Below, piece after piece: positions 7,369 to 15,858 of a stretch of DNA of 48,336 nt. The notes under the pieces are model-generated. The model saw only the letters and a list, made by a program, of their open reading frames with translations. It was not told where the DNA came from and did no database searches. The DNA lies in NCBI GenBank assembly GCA_022821275.1, contig JAJEDY010000044.1:1-48336 (forward strand), written 5' to 3'. The DNA comes from Candidatus Latescibacterota bacterium. Its GTDB lineage: Bacteria; Latescibacterota; UBA2968. The translations under genes and the position numbers were made by a program. Within the stretch, counting starts at the first letter, position 1, and every line of letters starts with the position of its first letter.

Positions 7369-8733
7369 TCAGAGTTTGTGTGTAGCGATTTCGTACATTT
7401 CGTCTGTGCAGGTCTGGAGGACTTTCAAGAGTTCGGGATATGGTTCGCCGTAGCCGGTGAGCAATCCGGAATGCTGGCGGTCCTGTTTTTGGGCGATCAG
7501 GTTAGAAGCGTCGATCAGGCCGCAATAGTGCCAACCGACAAATTCTGGACGCGCAAAGGCGTTTCGGAAGAACTCATCGGTCCATTCGGCTCGCTGTTCG
7601 ATGTTGTCGGCCACAGGACCGTAGGGACGCGGCATAGTGTCTGTAATCATCGTGAAAGCAGAATCGCCATTGATCAGCGGTTTGTCGGCGATCCTGTACC
7701 AGCGATCTAAACCGGGTTTTTGCACCTCGTATCGCGCATACATCTGATAGAACACGATGTCGGTAAACTGGCTTGTAATGGGCAATAGGGTATCCAGCGC
7801 ATCTGTGTTGGCGTTGATTTTGTCGCCGACGAACAGATGGTTTGGATCGTATCGGCGGATTGCGTCCCGCGTTGTCTGGTAGTATTTTGCGACGACTTTT
7901 TGAAGGAATTCAATATTGTCGCGGGTTTCGTTTCCATTGGAAAGATCGGTGTGTGGTCGCCAGTTCTCAGCTGTTTGGAGCGCGTCAAACGAATCGAATT
8001 GCGTGCCATAAGTGGCGTTGAAATCGCTGATTTGTCCGCGATAGATATCGCGCATGATCTGAACATAAGCCTTTTTGCCCGGTGCATTGGTCCCCAAATT
8101 GCGCAATCGTCTCGGCCAGCCGATTCGCGCTTCCCGTCGTGCGCCGCCGATTACATCGGGGCGTTCCCGGCAATCTTCTTCTGTAAACAGAGGACAGTCG
8201 GTCATGGCATAACCGAGCAGGAAGGGATCATCTTTTGCAGGCGCGGCAAACTCCTTTGCCATCTGATCGCAGTGTGAGGCAAACGCTTCTGAAAAGACAT
8301 CCAAAAAATTGCTGTCGGGTATTTCTTGCTGCCAATGCGGGATATCGACAAAGTGAATCGACTGCATATAGGGGAGAGATGGCTGTGGGCGATTGACGGC
8401 TGAGAGCTCTGTGTGTACGCCTACTGTGTTGAAGCCGTATTGACGACATGTTTGCAGGAACCAGGTTTTGAGGGCAGGTGTGAATTCGCGGCTGTCCAGA
8501 TTGTCTATGCCCAATCGCTTTTTCCAGGCTTCGCGATTGTAGTCCTGCTTCCACAGATGGGGATGCAGGTGGTTTATTCCGAAGCTCAGAAACGCATTCC
8601 CCTCGGGCGTTACAAGCCACCATCTTTCGTCTTTTTCTACGCGAAAAAAGCCAGTTGCCTCAAATTTTTTGCCCGTCCAGCCCCCGTATTGATCGCGTTC
8701 GGCGGTGTCCCGGTGAGATTTATGTCTGTTCAT
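7369..8733 (-). CDS. Agarase-like glycoside-hydrolase-fold protein lacking the usual catalytic glutamates
   Basis: The 454-residue protein looks like a TIM-barrel glycoside hydrolase of the beta-agarase-like type. The start WWLVTPEGNAFLSFGINHL is the typical first strand with its companion, and FNTVGVHTEL and TDIVFYQMYARYE fit later barrel strands. In related families the acid/base lies in an NE motif at the end of strand 4; here that place reads LLGYAMTDCP (residues 173-181). The nucleophile in the KP...E motif is replaced by KPLINGDSAF with D357. It may therefore use aspartates, use a different mechanism or be inactive. No signal peptide is seen. It lies 31 bases downstream of a phytanoyl-CoA-dioxygenase-like gene. 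Confidence 0.65.
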   Translation of the reverse strand: MNRHKSHRDTAERDQYGGWTGKKFEATGFFRVEKDERWWLVTPEGNAFLSFGINHLHPHLWKQDYNREAWKKRLGIDNLDSREFTPALKTWFLQTCRQYGFNTVGVHTELSAVNRPQPSLPYMQSIHFVDIPHWQQEIPDSNFLDVFSEAFASHCDQMAKEFAAPAKDDPFLLGYAMTDCPLFTEEDCRERPDVIGGARREARIGWPRRLRNLGTNAPGKKAYVQIMRDIYRGQISDFNATYGTQFDSFDALQTAENWRPHTDLSNGNETRDNIEFLQKVVAKYYQTTRDAIRRYDPNHLFVGDKINANTDALDTLLPITSQFTDIVFYQMYARYEVQKPGLDRWYRIADKPLINGDSAFTMITDTMPRPYGPVADNIEQRAEWTDEFFRNAFARPEFVGWHYCGLIDASNLIAQKQDRQHSGLLTGYGEPYPELLKVLQTCTDEMYEIATHKL

Positions 8734-8764
8734 TTGGGTACCTTTGAATAGTTATCAGAGTGTT

Positions 8765-9607
8765 TTACTCAGCGGGAACAACTTCTCGTGTAACCTCTTG
8801 AACTTTGCCGGGGAAGGTTTGCCCTCTTATCCACATGATGGGCTGACCCTTGCCGGCATTTTCAGGATTCATCCATTCTGCTTGCGCGCTCAGGTAATGC
8901 GATACATAGCTGCGTCTAAATCGCTGGCTGTGGTTATTTGTGCTTTTGTGCAACAGGTGGGAGTGAAACCAGATGACCGCTCCAGGGGGCGCTTCCACGG
9001 GAATGCCGTCCTCATCGCGGGCATTGCGCGCGAGTTTGAATTCATTTTGCTGTGATCCCTCAATGTCGTCGTGTTCGGAGATTGCCTGTTTGTGACTACC
9101 GGGGATTACGTAGAGGCAGCCGTTTTCGCGATCTGCTGGGTCGATTGCCGTCCAGGTGCCGACAGTTGTCGCTGTTTTGAACCGCCTGCCAAAGTAAAAT
9201 TTGTCCTGATGCCAGGGGAATCCCAATCCGATTTTCGGGGCTTTCCAGATGAAGAGGTTGTTGATGCCCAGAATATCTGGACCGAGTATATCGGCAACCG
9301 GGTCTGTCAGGCGTGGATCGCGCACTCGGGAGAGGAATTCCGGGATGTAGCAACTGGGGTGGTGAATCTTGTGCATGGCGTAGATACCCGATTGTTTGTG
9401 TTTGCCGTCCCGGACAAGGGCATTGCGATCAATGTGAGCCATTGGCATTTTACGTTTTCCAGCGACAATGTCTTCGGCGACCTGTCGCAGGTCGTCGTTT
9501 TCTTTATATGAAAAGACGTTTTCGCGTACAAAATATCCATTGCGTTCCCAGTGCTGAATTTCGTCGGGTGTCATGCGATTGGTATTTATTTTTGATGGGT
9601 TTCCCAT
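8765..9607 (-). CDS. Phytanoyl-CoA dioxygenase (PhyH)-family Fe(II)/2-oxoglutarate oxygenase
   Basis: The 280-residue protein has the metal-binding facial triad of the PhyH family: H133 and D135 in PWHQDKF and a distal histidine, H220, in SHLLHKS. An arginine about ten residues later (RFRRSYVSHY) would anchor 2-oxoglutarate. The central text ENGCLYVIPGSHK is the PhyH signature. Members hydroxylate diverse small molecules, and phytanoyl-CoA itself is an unlikely substrate. The ATG at 9607 has AGGAGA seven bases ahead. The gene overlaps the VOC gene by 22 bases and precedes the TIM-barrel gene, so VOC, PhyH and TIM-barrel probably form one operon. Confidence 0.9.
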   Translation of the reverse strand: MGNPSKINTNRMTPDEIQHWERNGYFVRENVFSYKENDDLRQVAEDIVAGKRKMPMAHIDRNALVRDGKHKQSGIYAMHKIHHPSCYIPEFLSRVRDPRLTDPVADILGPDILGINNLFIWKAPKIGLGFPWHQDKFYFGRRFKTATTVGTWTAIDPADRENGCLYVIPGSHKQAISEHDDIEGSQQNEFKLARNARDEDGIPVEAPPGAVIWFHSHLLHKSTNNHSQRFRRSYVSHYLSAQAEWMNPENAGKGQPIMWIRGQTFPGKVQEVTREVVPAE

Positions 9608-9990
9608 ATACGGTCTCCTGAGTTTAAAGAGGTATCGGGAGCCTCACGCGCGCCGGTCCAGACCTGATTGCCATCGGGATCGCGAACTCGAAATTCTGTC
9701 ATGCCATAAAAGGTTACACGGATAGGATCGGGGTCGAAACCAGCCGCGATCACGCGGTCTCTTAACTTTTCAATATCGGATGTATAGTAGTAAACGACGG
9801 TTGAGGCGTTCGATTCCGTGCGAATGGATCGGTCTATCATCACCTGGCAACCGTGTTCACCTTCCAGCAGGGCGTGGCCCCATTCGTCTTTACGTTGGAT
9901 AACTTTGAGACCCAGGCCTTGTGAGTAGAAGGTTATGGCCTGATCCAAATCGGTTATTGGAATCATTGCAGTGATACGATGTATGTTCAC
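9586..9990 (-). CDS. VOC-superfamily (glyoxalase/bleomycin-resistance-like) protein
   Basis: The 134-residue protein has the beta-alpha-beta-beta-beta repeat of the VOC fold. Strand one contains MIPITDLDQAITFYSQGLG, the standard opening, and the end has FRVRDPDGNQVWTG, the family's closing motif with a metal-ligand-like position. VOC proteins bind metals and act as isomerases, dioxygenases or antibiotic-binding proteins; which applies here is open. Translation probably begins at the GTG at 9990 with GGGAG upstream; an ATG at codon 9 is possible but would clip the first strand. The end overlaps the PhyH gene. Confidence 0.85.
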   Translation of the reverse strand: MNIHRITAMIPITDLDQAITFYSQGLGLKVIQRKDEWGHALLEGEHGCQVMIDRSIRTESNASTVVYYYTSDIEKLRDRVIAAGFDPDPIRVTFYGMTEFRVRDPDGNQVWTGAREAPDTSLNSGDRIWETHQK

Positions 9991-10151
9991 GGTTTTGTCT
10001 CCCTAATGATCAATCGGAAGTCGAAAACTGCCTTGTAGTGCTTTGTTATCAAACTCTGGTATTTATGATATCTGAGATTCCTTTAGACTCGACTTTCCCC
10101 ATTTTAAGGGATATATTCGAGTTGAGGATGAGTAAAAGCAAAGAGTGTATT

Positions 10152-10181
10152 CTTTAATATCCGCAAAAAATAAATATAATG
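10152..10181 (+). promoter_or_regulatory. Candidate promoter for the second PhyH gene
   Basis: The 222-base divergent gap between the VOC and PhyH genes contains a perfect TATAAT at 10176-10181, giving a leader of about 25 bases before the ATG at 10213. The -35 region (TCTTTA at 10152-10157, 18 bases upstream) is a weak match. Nothing else was recognised in 9991-10212. Confidence 0.4.
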
Positions 10182-10212
10182 CAATTCTCTGTGAGAGATT
10201 GCGTTTTAGTAC

Positions 10213-11064
10213 ATGGAGCAGGAGATGGCAAATGCAGGTGTGAGGTCGAAACGGGAGGTTTTGCTCGATACCGGATATTTTGTAGAAAAGGGTATCCTGA
10301 GCGATTCGGATATTGAGATTTGTAAGGATCGATTGCGAGAGATTGCGCGCCGTATTGATTTTTACCGCGATAAGATTCGGGCAATTATAGATGTGCAGGA
10401 TGAGGCATACCAGAACCATCCCGATCCTCTGTTGCGATTTGATTGGATCAATGAGATTTCGTTTCGAGATCGGGTATTGTGGAAATATTCTGCTGCACAC
10501 CCCAGGCTTATCGCATTGGCTATGCAAGTGTTGGGTCCCGATATTTATCCACTTAATGGCGGCGGGTTCTTTATGAAGCCTCCCAGTTGTGGCGGTGAGG
10601 TACCGTGGCACCAGGATGCGAGTCCTTTCGATGGTTCAGAGGATATACCTGTGCCTGTGCTTTTTGATTTCTGGCTGGGGCTGGATGCGGCAGATGTTGA
10701 AAATGGATGTATGGAACTGATTCCTGGATCTCATACTCTGGGGCGTTTGGAGCACGAGCATACGGGTAAGATTTTGCGGGAGATGGATCCGTTTTCGCAC
10801 GGATTTACCGAGAATGATGTGGTGCGTATTGAGACAGATCCTGGCGATGTGATTGTGTGGCATCAAGATTTGATCCACCGATCTTCCGCTAATTTCTCGG
10901 ATCGTCCGCGGATTGGCAAAGCGAGTGTTTATATGTCCAAGGCCGATGAAGAGACGATACGGCAAATGTCCGATCCCTGGGGAATGAATCCAGATCGACC
11001 ACCGATCTGTTTGGACGGTAAAATCTGTGAGTTGACGCATTTTATTGAAGCACCGGGGCTGTAA
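10213..11064 (+). CDS. Phytanoyl-CoA dioxygenase (PhyH)-family oxygenase
   Basis: The 283-residue protein carries the PhyH triad: H133 and D135 in PWHQDAS, and H222 in DLIHRSS, with an arginine in SDRPRIG for 2-oxoglutarate. The signature ENGCMELIPGSHTLG is present. It is only distantly similar to the other PhyH protein in the window and stands alone on the plus strand, so it is probably a separate specificity rather than a recent duplicate. Substrates are unknown. I used the first ATG (10213); a second ATG four codons later is also possible, but its ribosome binding site would be too close. Confidence 0.9.
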   Translation: MEQEMANAGVRSKREVLLDTGYFVEKGILSDSDIEICKDRLREIARRIDFYRDKIRAIIDVQDEAYQNHPDPLLRFDWINEISFRDRVLWKYSAAHPRLIALAMQVLGPDIYPLNGGGFFMKPPSCGGEVPWHQDASPFDGSEDIPVPVLFDFWLGLDAADVENGCMELIPGSHTLGRLEHEHTGKILREMDPFSHGFTENDVVRIETDPGDVIVWHQDLIHRSSANFSDRPRIGKASVYMSKADEETIRQMSDPWGMNPDRPPICLDGKICELTHFIEAPGL

Positions 11065-11245
11065 GTGCTGGCAGTTTTTTCATCTGAACATGTGTAGAAT
11101 CTTCATCGACGATTGAAAATCCCAGTCTCTGATAGAAGGCGATGCCGCGGATGTTGATCTTTAGTACTTGCAGGTTCACAGCCTTTCCCGCAGCATCAGC
11201 GAGAATGCGTGTCATGCACGCTGACCCAATGCTCAACTCTTCCAC
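11042..11245 (-). pseudogene. GNAT acetyltransferase C-terminal fragment
   Basis: The visible frame encodes the last third of a GNAT acetyltransferase: SACMTRILADAAGK, then VNLQVLKINIRGIAFYQRLGF, the typical strand-helix-strand that ends the fold (Q/RxxGxG-A helix followed by N...A..FYxxxGF). The N-terminal half with the acetyl-CoA loop is missing. The frame runs upstream to a stop at 11306 without recognisable GNAT sequence, and the AAC(3) gene occupies that region. The end overlaps the end of the convergent PhyH gene. It therefore looks like the remains of a gene cut by a deletion or insertion event, though a short expressed peptide cannot be excluded. Confidence 0.65.
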
Positions 11246-11288
11246 GATAAGACCTCCATTGCCCTGCTGGTCGCTACAACGTGACCAG

Positions 11289-12101
11289 CTAACCGAAATG
11301 CTCCTCTAACCATGCAACGGCAAAATCGGTCAGATTCCTGGCGTCGAACAAATAAGAGTCTGCGGCTCCAACCTGCCCCGTTGCATAGCTTGCCTGGGTC
11401 ATATACTCCTCTACAATACGAAGGAAATAGTCGCCATCGGGCCAATCGACAATGCCATCAGAAGTGTCAAACTGCTCGAATTCTATCCATTCGCACTTGC
11501 CATCACGTAAGATGGGCCACCGATAACGCTCGGTTTTTTTGTTGGGCACGTCGGCAATATGCTCTGCGTGATGTAGAATTGTCAGGCTATCAAAAAGCGG
11601 TCCAAGCAGTAGTATTCGCCCCCTGACTTTGCACAACTTTGCGAGAGGGGAGCCTGCGCCATAACCAAATTGGAGGGGATGATCTGATGTTATCCACTTC
11701 GCTTTTGCGCCAACTGCCGCCATTCTTGCCTCGGGATGGTTGCTGCAATACGCATCGGGCCATGTTCGCAGGTACTCGGTGAGGATACCCCACTTGCGGA
11801 AGGCGCGTGTCCGTTTGGGATCAAACGGTGGACATTCTGCCAGATATGCTTTTTGCCAGTTCTCCGGCCAATCTTCAATTTCGTTCAGAGGCTCCTCACA
11901 TTTTATGTACATCATCAAGGTGCCTGCAGGTCCAATCACGTCCAAAATTGCCTGGATTACCATATCAGGTCCGCCGCCGATCCAGCCGACTGCCTTGACA
12001 GAAGCGTGCAGCATCAGGGTGTCGCCCGGGACAAGTCCCAGTTTTGATAAGTCAGATATCAGCCTGCTGCGTGTAATTACCGGCAAATCAGTTTTCGCCA
12101 T
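11289..12101 (-). CDS. AAC(3)-family aminoglycoside N3-acetyltransferase-like protein
   Basis: The 270-residue protein aligns by eye with AAC(3) enzymes: LGLVPGDTLMLHASVKAVGWI near the start, VIGPAGTLMMY, a CSNHPEARMAAVG segment and the HHAEHIADVP motif that follows LLLGPLFDSLTILH. In characterised members these enzymes acetylate the 3-amino group of aminoglycosides with acetyl-CoA; many environmental members have unknown substrates. The gene begins five bases after an ArsR-like regulator gene, so both are likely cotranscribed. This pairing suggests regulated expression. Whether it gives resistance cannot be judged from sequence. Confidence 0.85.
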   Translation of the reverse strand: MAKTDLPVITRSRLISDLSKLGLVPGDTLMLHASVKAVGWIGGGPDMVIQAILDVIGPAGTLMMYIKCEEPLNEIEDWPENWQKAYLAECPPFDPKRTRAFRKWGILTEYLRTWPDAYCSNHPEARMAAVGAKAKWITSDHPLQFGYGAGSPLAKLCKVRGRILLLGPLFDSLTILHHAEHIADVPNKKTERYRWPILRDGKCEWIEFEQFDTSDGIVDWPDGDYFLRIVEEYMTQASYATGQVGAADSYLFDARNLTDFAVAWLEEHFG

Positions 12102-12106
12102 GCTGA

Positions 12107-12721
12107 TTACTCCGATGCCAGGCGCTCTTTAGTTTCAGAGTCCTCAAGAGGATGGAGATCAATCGGTGTGAGGATCCCGTAAAATCCGTATTTGATGCCT
12201 GACCGATCTCCTTTTCCGGGCGGAAAGTATTCTTCTATAAGTGCCAATAATTGACGACCAAATTCGGATGCCTGTTCTTCAGATAGCCGCGTGCGGTTGT
12301 GATTGACTGATGTCTGGAATGTCGAACCGTACAAGCCTTCGGCAGCTTCGCGGAATGCTTGATTGAACTGGTTGACAACATCAGTCGGCAGGGCCTCTAC
12401 AATCTGGTTGTTAGCCAGGAGGTCCTCCTGAACGCGAATCTTATCCGCTACTGGCGAACAACGCCATTCATGGAGGCCAGTTCCATCTTTTTCCAATTGT
12501 ACGACACCTGTTTCTGCCAGCTTTTTCAAGTGGTATAGCACCCGGGCATCGGTAATTTCCAATGTCTGTGAAATTTCTGCAACCGACTTTCCGTCTCCAA
12601 GGGTTTCGAGGATGAGCCAGCGAAGTGGATCGGCAAGTATGTTCGCACGATCATCCTCAATAACGATTACCGTCTCATTTAAGGCGTTGGTCGGGAATGT
12701 CAATTCGCGCCATGTATTCAT
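12107..12721 (-). CDS. ArsR-type winged-helix transcriptional regulator
   Basis: The 204-residue protein has an N-terminal winged-helix domain at about residues 27-90: LADPLRWLILETLGDGKSVAEIS, then the recognition-helix region TDARVLYHLKKLAETGVV, which is the ArsR/HTH_20 pattern. The remaining 110 residues form an extra domain without recognised metal-binding cysteines, so it is probably a ligand sensor rather than a metal sensor. It sits directly upstream of the AAC(3) gene and is likely to control that operon and itself. A GGAGAG site precedes the ATG at 12721. No operator could be assigned in the 76-base gap upstream. Confidence 0.8.
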   Translation of the reverse strand: MNTWRELTFPTNALNETVIVIEDDRANILADPLRWLILETLGDGKSVAEISQTLEITDARVLYHLKKLAETGVVQLEKDGTGLHEWRCSPVADKIRVQEDLLANNQIVEALPTDVVNQFNQAFREAAEGLYGSTFQTSVNHNRTRLSEEQASEFGRQLLALIEEYFPPGKGDRSGIKYGFYGILTPIDLHPLEDSETKERLASE

Positions 12722-12797
12722 TCAGACTCTCCAGTTGTATAATTGAAGGATCTCTCTTTGAGACGGGGAAGCACGTCTTGTGATTATTAAAGATTGT

Positions 12798-13568
12798 TCA
12801 ACTTTTGATCAAAATCACGTAGGTCCTGCGGGAGACCTCTCGAAAGCCGAGTTTTGCCGCAACTCGCAATGAGGCAAAGTTGTCCTCTCCCGTGCTCCAA
12901 ACCGGAACTCGTCCTTGTTTCTGAAGCCGATTCGATACTATCGATGCAGCGGCACTACACAGGCCTCTTTTGCGCCAGGGTTCGAGAGTGCCGACACCAA
13001 TCTCGCCATGAAGATCAGTGACGCCGCTTGTGTGAGATATGGACACCAGTCGCCCCGCATCAATAGCGCCCGCCACAATTCCCTCTGAGAGCATTGTTTC
13101 CATATCCTCGTAACCACCACCCTGTATTTCAGTGGGGGCAGAGGCAATCAAGGATTGGTCCTGAGTGGTCAATTCGCGGACATGGCCATTGGTGAACAGT
13201 TGGACTGGCCTCGTCAACGAATGATAAACGTCGTCATAGTAGCGTACTTTTGCTCCGTTGGAATTTTCTATCAGATCACCAAGCGATTTGGCGCATTGTC
13301 GGTTCACACTTATACAATCCCAACCCTCCACCAACTGAAGTAATTCCCACAGTGCTCGCGCCTCGGTCCCAAATCCCATGGGTTCTTCTGAATCGAAGTG
13401 GCCCTGGACGATAGCTGCGCTGAAGGAGGTGGGACTTCCCGCGACAAAAGCCTTGCACAGTTTCTTTTTTAGAAGGTGTACTGACACTACGGTCTCGGGA
13501 GTATCACCCAGTGTATCCGCGAGTTCGGCAAAATCCTCTGGATTCAGTTGCGCGACGATGTGTGCCAT
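12798..13568 (-). CDS. GNAT-family acetyltransferase with N-terminal extension
   Basis: The 256-residue protein has a C-terminal GNAT domain (about residues 160-256): EIGVGTLEPWRKRGLCSAAA is the acetyl-CoA-binding loop (here V/L-x-P-x-x-R-x-x-G-L), followed by a helix and NFASLRVAAKLGF, the usual FR47/GNAT ending. The N-terminal 150 residues look like the divergent companion domain seen in related enzymes. It is the last gene of a tightly packed series of serine hydrolase, a 41-residue protein and this GNAT. The ATG at 13568 is chosen; a GTG at 13577, directly after the small gene's stop, is an alternative start. Confidence 0.8.
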   Translation of the reverse strand: MAHIVAQLNPEDFAELADTLGDTPETVVSVHLLKKKLCKAFVAGSPTSFSAAIVQGHFDSEEPMGFGTEARALWELLQLVEGWDCISVNRQCAKSLGDLIENSNGAKVRYYDDVYHSLTRPVQLFTNGHVRELTTQDQSLIASAPTEIQGGGYEDMETMLSEGIVAGAIDAGRLVSISHTSGVTDLHGEIGVGTLEPWRKRGLCSAAASIVSNRLQKQGRVPVWSTGEDNFASLRVAAKLGFREVSRRTYVILIKS

Positions 13569-13577
13569 TGAAATCAC

Positions 13578-13703
13578 TCAGGTCAGTTTTTCGACCAGAT
13601 CATCGAAGTCAGATGCGTTTACATCAAAGGTCTCAAGGGGCAGGGTAGGCTCATCAGTCGGAAACCCCCTGAATGTAAGCGCTTTTACACCCGGATACTT
13701 CAT
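13578..13703 (-). CDS. 41-residue protein between serine hydrolase and GNAT
   Basis: This short gene encodes a 41-residue acidic peptide beginning MKYPGVKALTFRGFPTDE and ending DFDDLVEKLT. It has a strong AAGGAG site seven bases before its ATG. The ATG overlaps the stop of the serine hydrolase gene (ATGA) and its stop lies immediately before the GNAT gene, so all three are probably translated in succession. No family is recognised and there is no membrane segment. A conserved acidic helix-like end suggests protein binding, but this is speculation. Confidence 0.6.
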   Translation of the reverse strand: MKYPGVKALTFRGFPTDEPTLPLETFDVNASDFDDLVEKLT

Positions 13704-15013
13704 TGTTGACTCCTTGTGTCTTCGACTCGAAGGGCGTCCGTTATTTGCCCCTCTCTCTCAGCTCGAAAGCTTATAGATTTACCATATTTAACTGTGAAAG
13801 TCACCGTGTAATACGGATCGGTAGAAAAAACAAAGGTGTGATTTCCTATGGCTCGAAGTGGACGACCACTTACTCTGAGTGTACCTTCTGCAACTGATAC
13901 TGGGAATGGTACGGGTGCCATGGTTGACCTCCACTTGTAAGTTCCCGTATAGATTGCGAGGTTATCTTCTGACACATAGATTTCATCAATTACGATTTCA
14001 GGAATCCCCAGCATCAGGCGAGAAATCTGACTTTCAAGCTGTGCCTGTGGGGCAGAGTTGTGGTTGCACAATACAGTGACTGTAAGACCTTCGTCAGGGT
14101 AAGTAGATAATTGGGCACGAAATCCGTTTATGGTTCCGCCATGCTCAATTTTGCGATGTCCATTGAGGTTGCTCATGAAAAAACCATATCCGTATGTCGT
14201 ATGTTTTCCTCCTGTCAAAAGTCCTGGCTCAATCATCTTATTATAGCTTTGTCGTGATATGAGTTGATTCTCGTTTAATGCAGTCTGCCATTTCAGCAGG
14301 TCTAATACACTGGAACCCAATGAGCCGCCAGAGAATGGATTATCCATACCGAGGGGGCGCGCCAGAACAAATTCATTATCCTTATGGTCATAACCCGTTG
14401 CAATATTTTTGACGTTTTTGGTTTTCCCCAAATAGTGGGTGTCAAACATTTCCAGAGGTTGCCATACGTTCGCTTTGAGAAAGTCAGCATAGCTCATGCC
14501 AGATACATTTTCGATTATCATGCCCAGGAGGTAATACCCTGAGTTATTGTACTGGTAATTTTCACCTGGTGAAAATTCAACGGGTTCTGATGAGAATAGA
14601 TCAACGATCTCCTCTCGAGAAAGATCGCGTTCAGATATTTCCCAAAATTTTTCGATATCTGTATAGCTCTTGATGCCCGATGTATGGTTGAGAAGCTGAT
14701 CAATCGTGACTTTATGATCTCTTTGGAGATAATTGGGCAGATAGTCCAGCATAATATCATTCAAGTTCACCTTGTCCTGTTCAACGAGAATCATGATGGC
14801 GAGGGCCGTAAACTGTTTCGTTATTGAGCCAACCTGGTAAACCGTATGTTCAGTAGCTTCTACTTTGTTATCTAAATCTGCATAGCCATATCCCCGTGCA
14901 AAAATGACCTCATTGTGGCGCATAACACCCACTGATGCTCCCACCAATTGGGTCTCATTTATCGCATTTTCTATTATCGCATCAATCTGATCTTGAATGG
15001 TTACGTCTGGCAT
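13700..15013 (-). CDS. Serine hydrolase, beta-lactamase class C/PBP-like (cytoplasmic)
   Basis: The 437-residue protein has the three catalytic motifs of the class C beta-lactamase/D-alanyl carboxypeptidase fold: SITK at residues 63-66, the YNN motif at 155-157, and HGG at 291-293. The SxxK serine would be the nucleophile. No signal peptide is visible, in contrast to the second hydrolase of this fold in the window, so it probably acts in the cytoplasm as an esterase or peptidase rather than on cell wall. The C-terminal 110 residues (from about 325) resemble the lipocalin-like tail found in many such hydrolases. It is the first gene of a coupled series ending in a GNAT. Confidence 0.85.
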   Translation of the reverse strand: MPDVTIQDQIDAIIENAINETQLVGASVGVMRHNEVIFARGYGYADLDNKVEATEHTVYQVGSITKQFTALAIMILVEQDKVNLNDIMLDYLPNYLQRDHKVTIDQLLNHTSGIKSYTDIEKFWEISERDLSREEIVDLFSSEPVEFSPGENYQYNNSGYYLLGMIIENVSGMSYADFLKANVWQPLEMFDTHYLGKTKNVKNIATGYDHKDNEFVLARPLGMDNPFSGGSLGSSVLDLLKWQTALNENQLISRQSYNKMIEPGLLTGGKHTTYGYGFFMSNLNGHRKIEHGGTINGFRAQLSTYPDEGLTVTVLCNHNSAPQAQLESQISRLMLGIPEIVIDEIYVSEDNLAIYTGTYKWRSTMAPVPFPVSVAEGTLRVSGRPLRAIGNHTFVFSTDPYYTVTFTVKYGKSISFRAEREGQITDALRVEDTRSQQ

Positions 15014-15028
15014 GAATTCTCCATTTTT

Positions 15029-15835
15029 TTAATTCATACGACGCGTTCTTGCGACAAGAATCGGTGGAATTTCGCCAAAATTTGTCCAGGAGAGTGATCG
15101 TTTTTCATTGGGTTTTGATTCAAATACCGGTTCTTCTATGCCATCGATTACAAATCCAGCGTCAAAGCAACTTTGAAAAAGCTGACTCAATGGTCTGTGA
15201 AAATAGCGTGTGGGTACCGGCTGACCTTTTATACCAATACCACGATACGTGGTGGGTGTGATATAAGTTGAAATTTTGATTGAGTGACGAACCGCGATTT
15301 CACCGTCACAGTCTTCTTCCTCAACCATTTTGATTGCTCCTGGTGATTGAAAACAAGGATGTGCCAATGTGAAGACGAAACGTCCCTGCAATTTCAATAT
15401 GGAACTCAGGGCGGCAAATAGAGGCTGGAGGGTGGCCATATCCATAAAAGCCTGGTTGCATACCACAGCGTCAAAATGACCTTCACCGAGACCGAGTAAT
15501 TGGGTCCTATCAGTTGCATCAATGATTCGATATGTGATTCTGTCAGCCTGATTGGTCGTTCGCTTCTTAGCCTGAGTAACAAATGTCTTGCTAAAATCAA
15601 TTGCCACAACTTCTGCACCTAATGTGGCAAGTCGTCGAGAAAAATTGCCGTTTCCACAAGCAACATCCAGAACCACTTCCCCTGGCTTTATGGCAAGCAG
15701 CCTTTCGACGGTCGGCCGAATAAGCTGATAGTGGAAGTGGTTGCCTTCCCTCATATACTCATCCCAAAAGGCAGCATTCTGATCCCAAATCTCACATGTT
15801 TCAGACGTTAGCTCTGGCCATTCTGAAGTGCTCAT
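15029..15835 (-). CDS. Class I SAM-dependent methyltransferase
   Basis: The 268-residue protein has motif I as VVLDVACGNGNF (about residues 54-65), then GAEVVAIDFSKTF, the usual acidic end of strand two, and DAVVCNQAFMDM at motif IV. It belongs to the Methyltransf_25/11 group with small-molecule or unknown substrates. It lies 15 bases upstream of the serine hydrolase gene on the same strand, so it may be part of that operon. No further function can be inferred. Confidence 0.85.
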   Translation of the reverse strand: MSTSEWPELTSETCEIWDQNAAFWDEYMREGNHFHYQLIRPTVERLLAIKPGEVVLDVACGNGNFSRRLATLGAEVVAIDFSKTFVTQAKKRTTNQADRITYRIIDATDRTQLLGLGEGHFDAVVCNQAFMDMATLQPLFAALSSILKLQGRFVFTLAHPCFQSPGAIKMVEEEDCDGEIAVRHSIKISTYITPTTYRGIGIKGQPVPTRYFHRPLSQLFQSCFDAGFVIDGIEEPVFESKPNEKRSLSWTNFGEIPPILVARTRRMN

Positions 15836-15858
15836 AGTTTATCCTTTTAGTTGTTATT

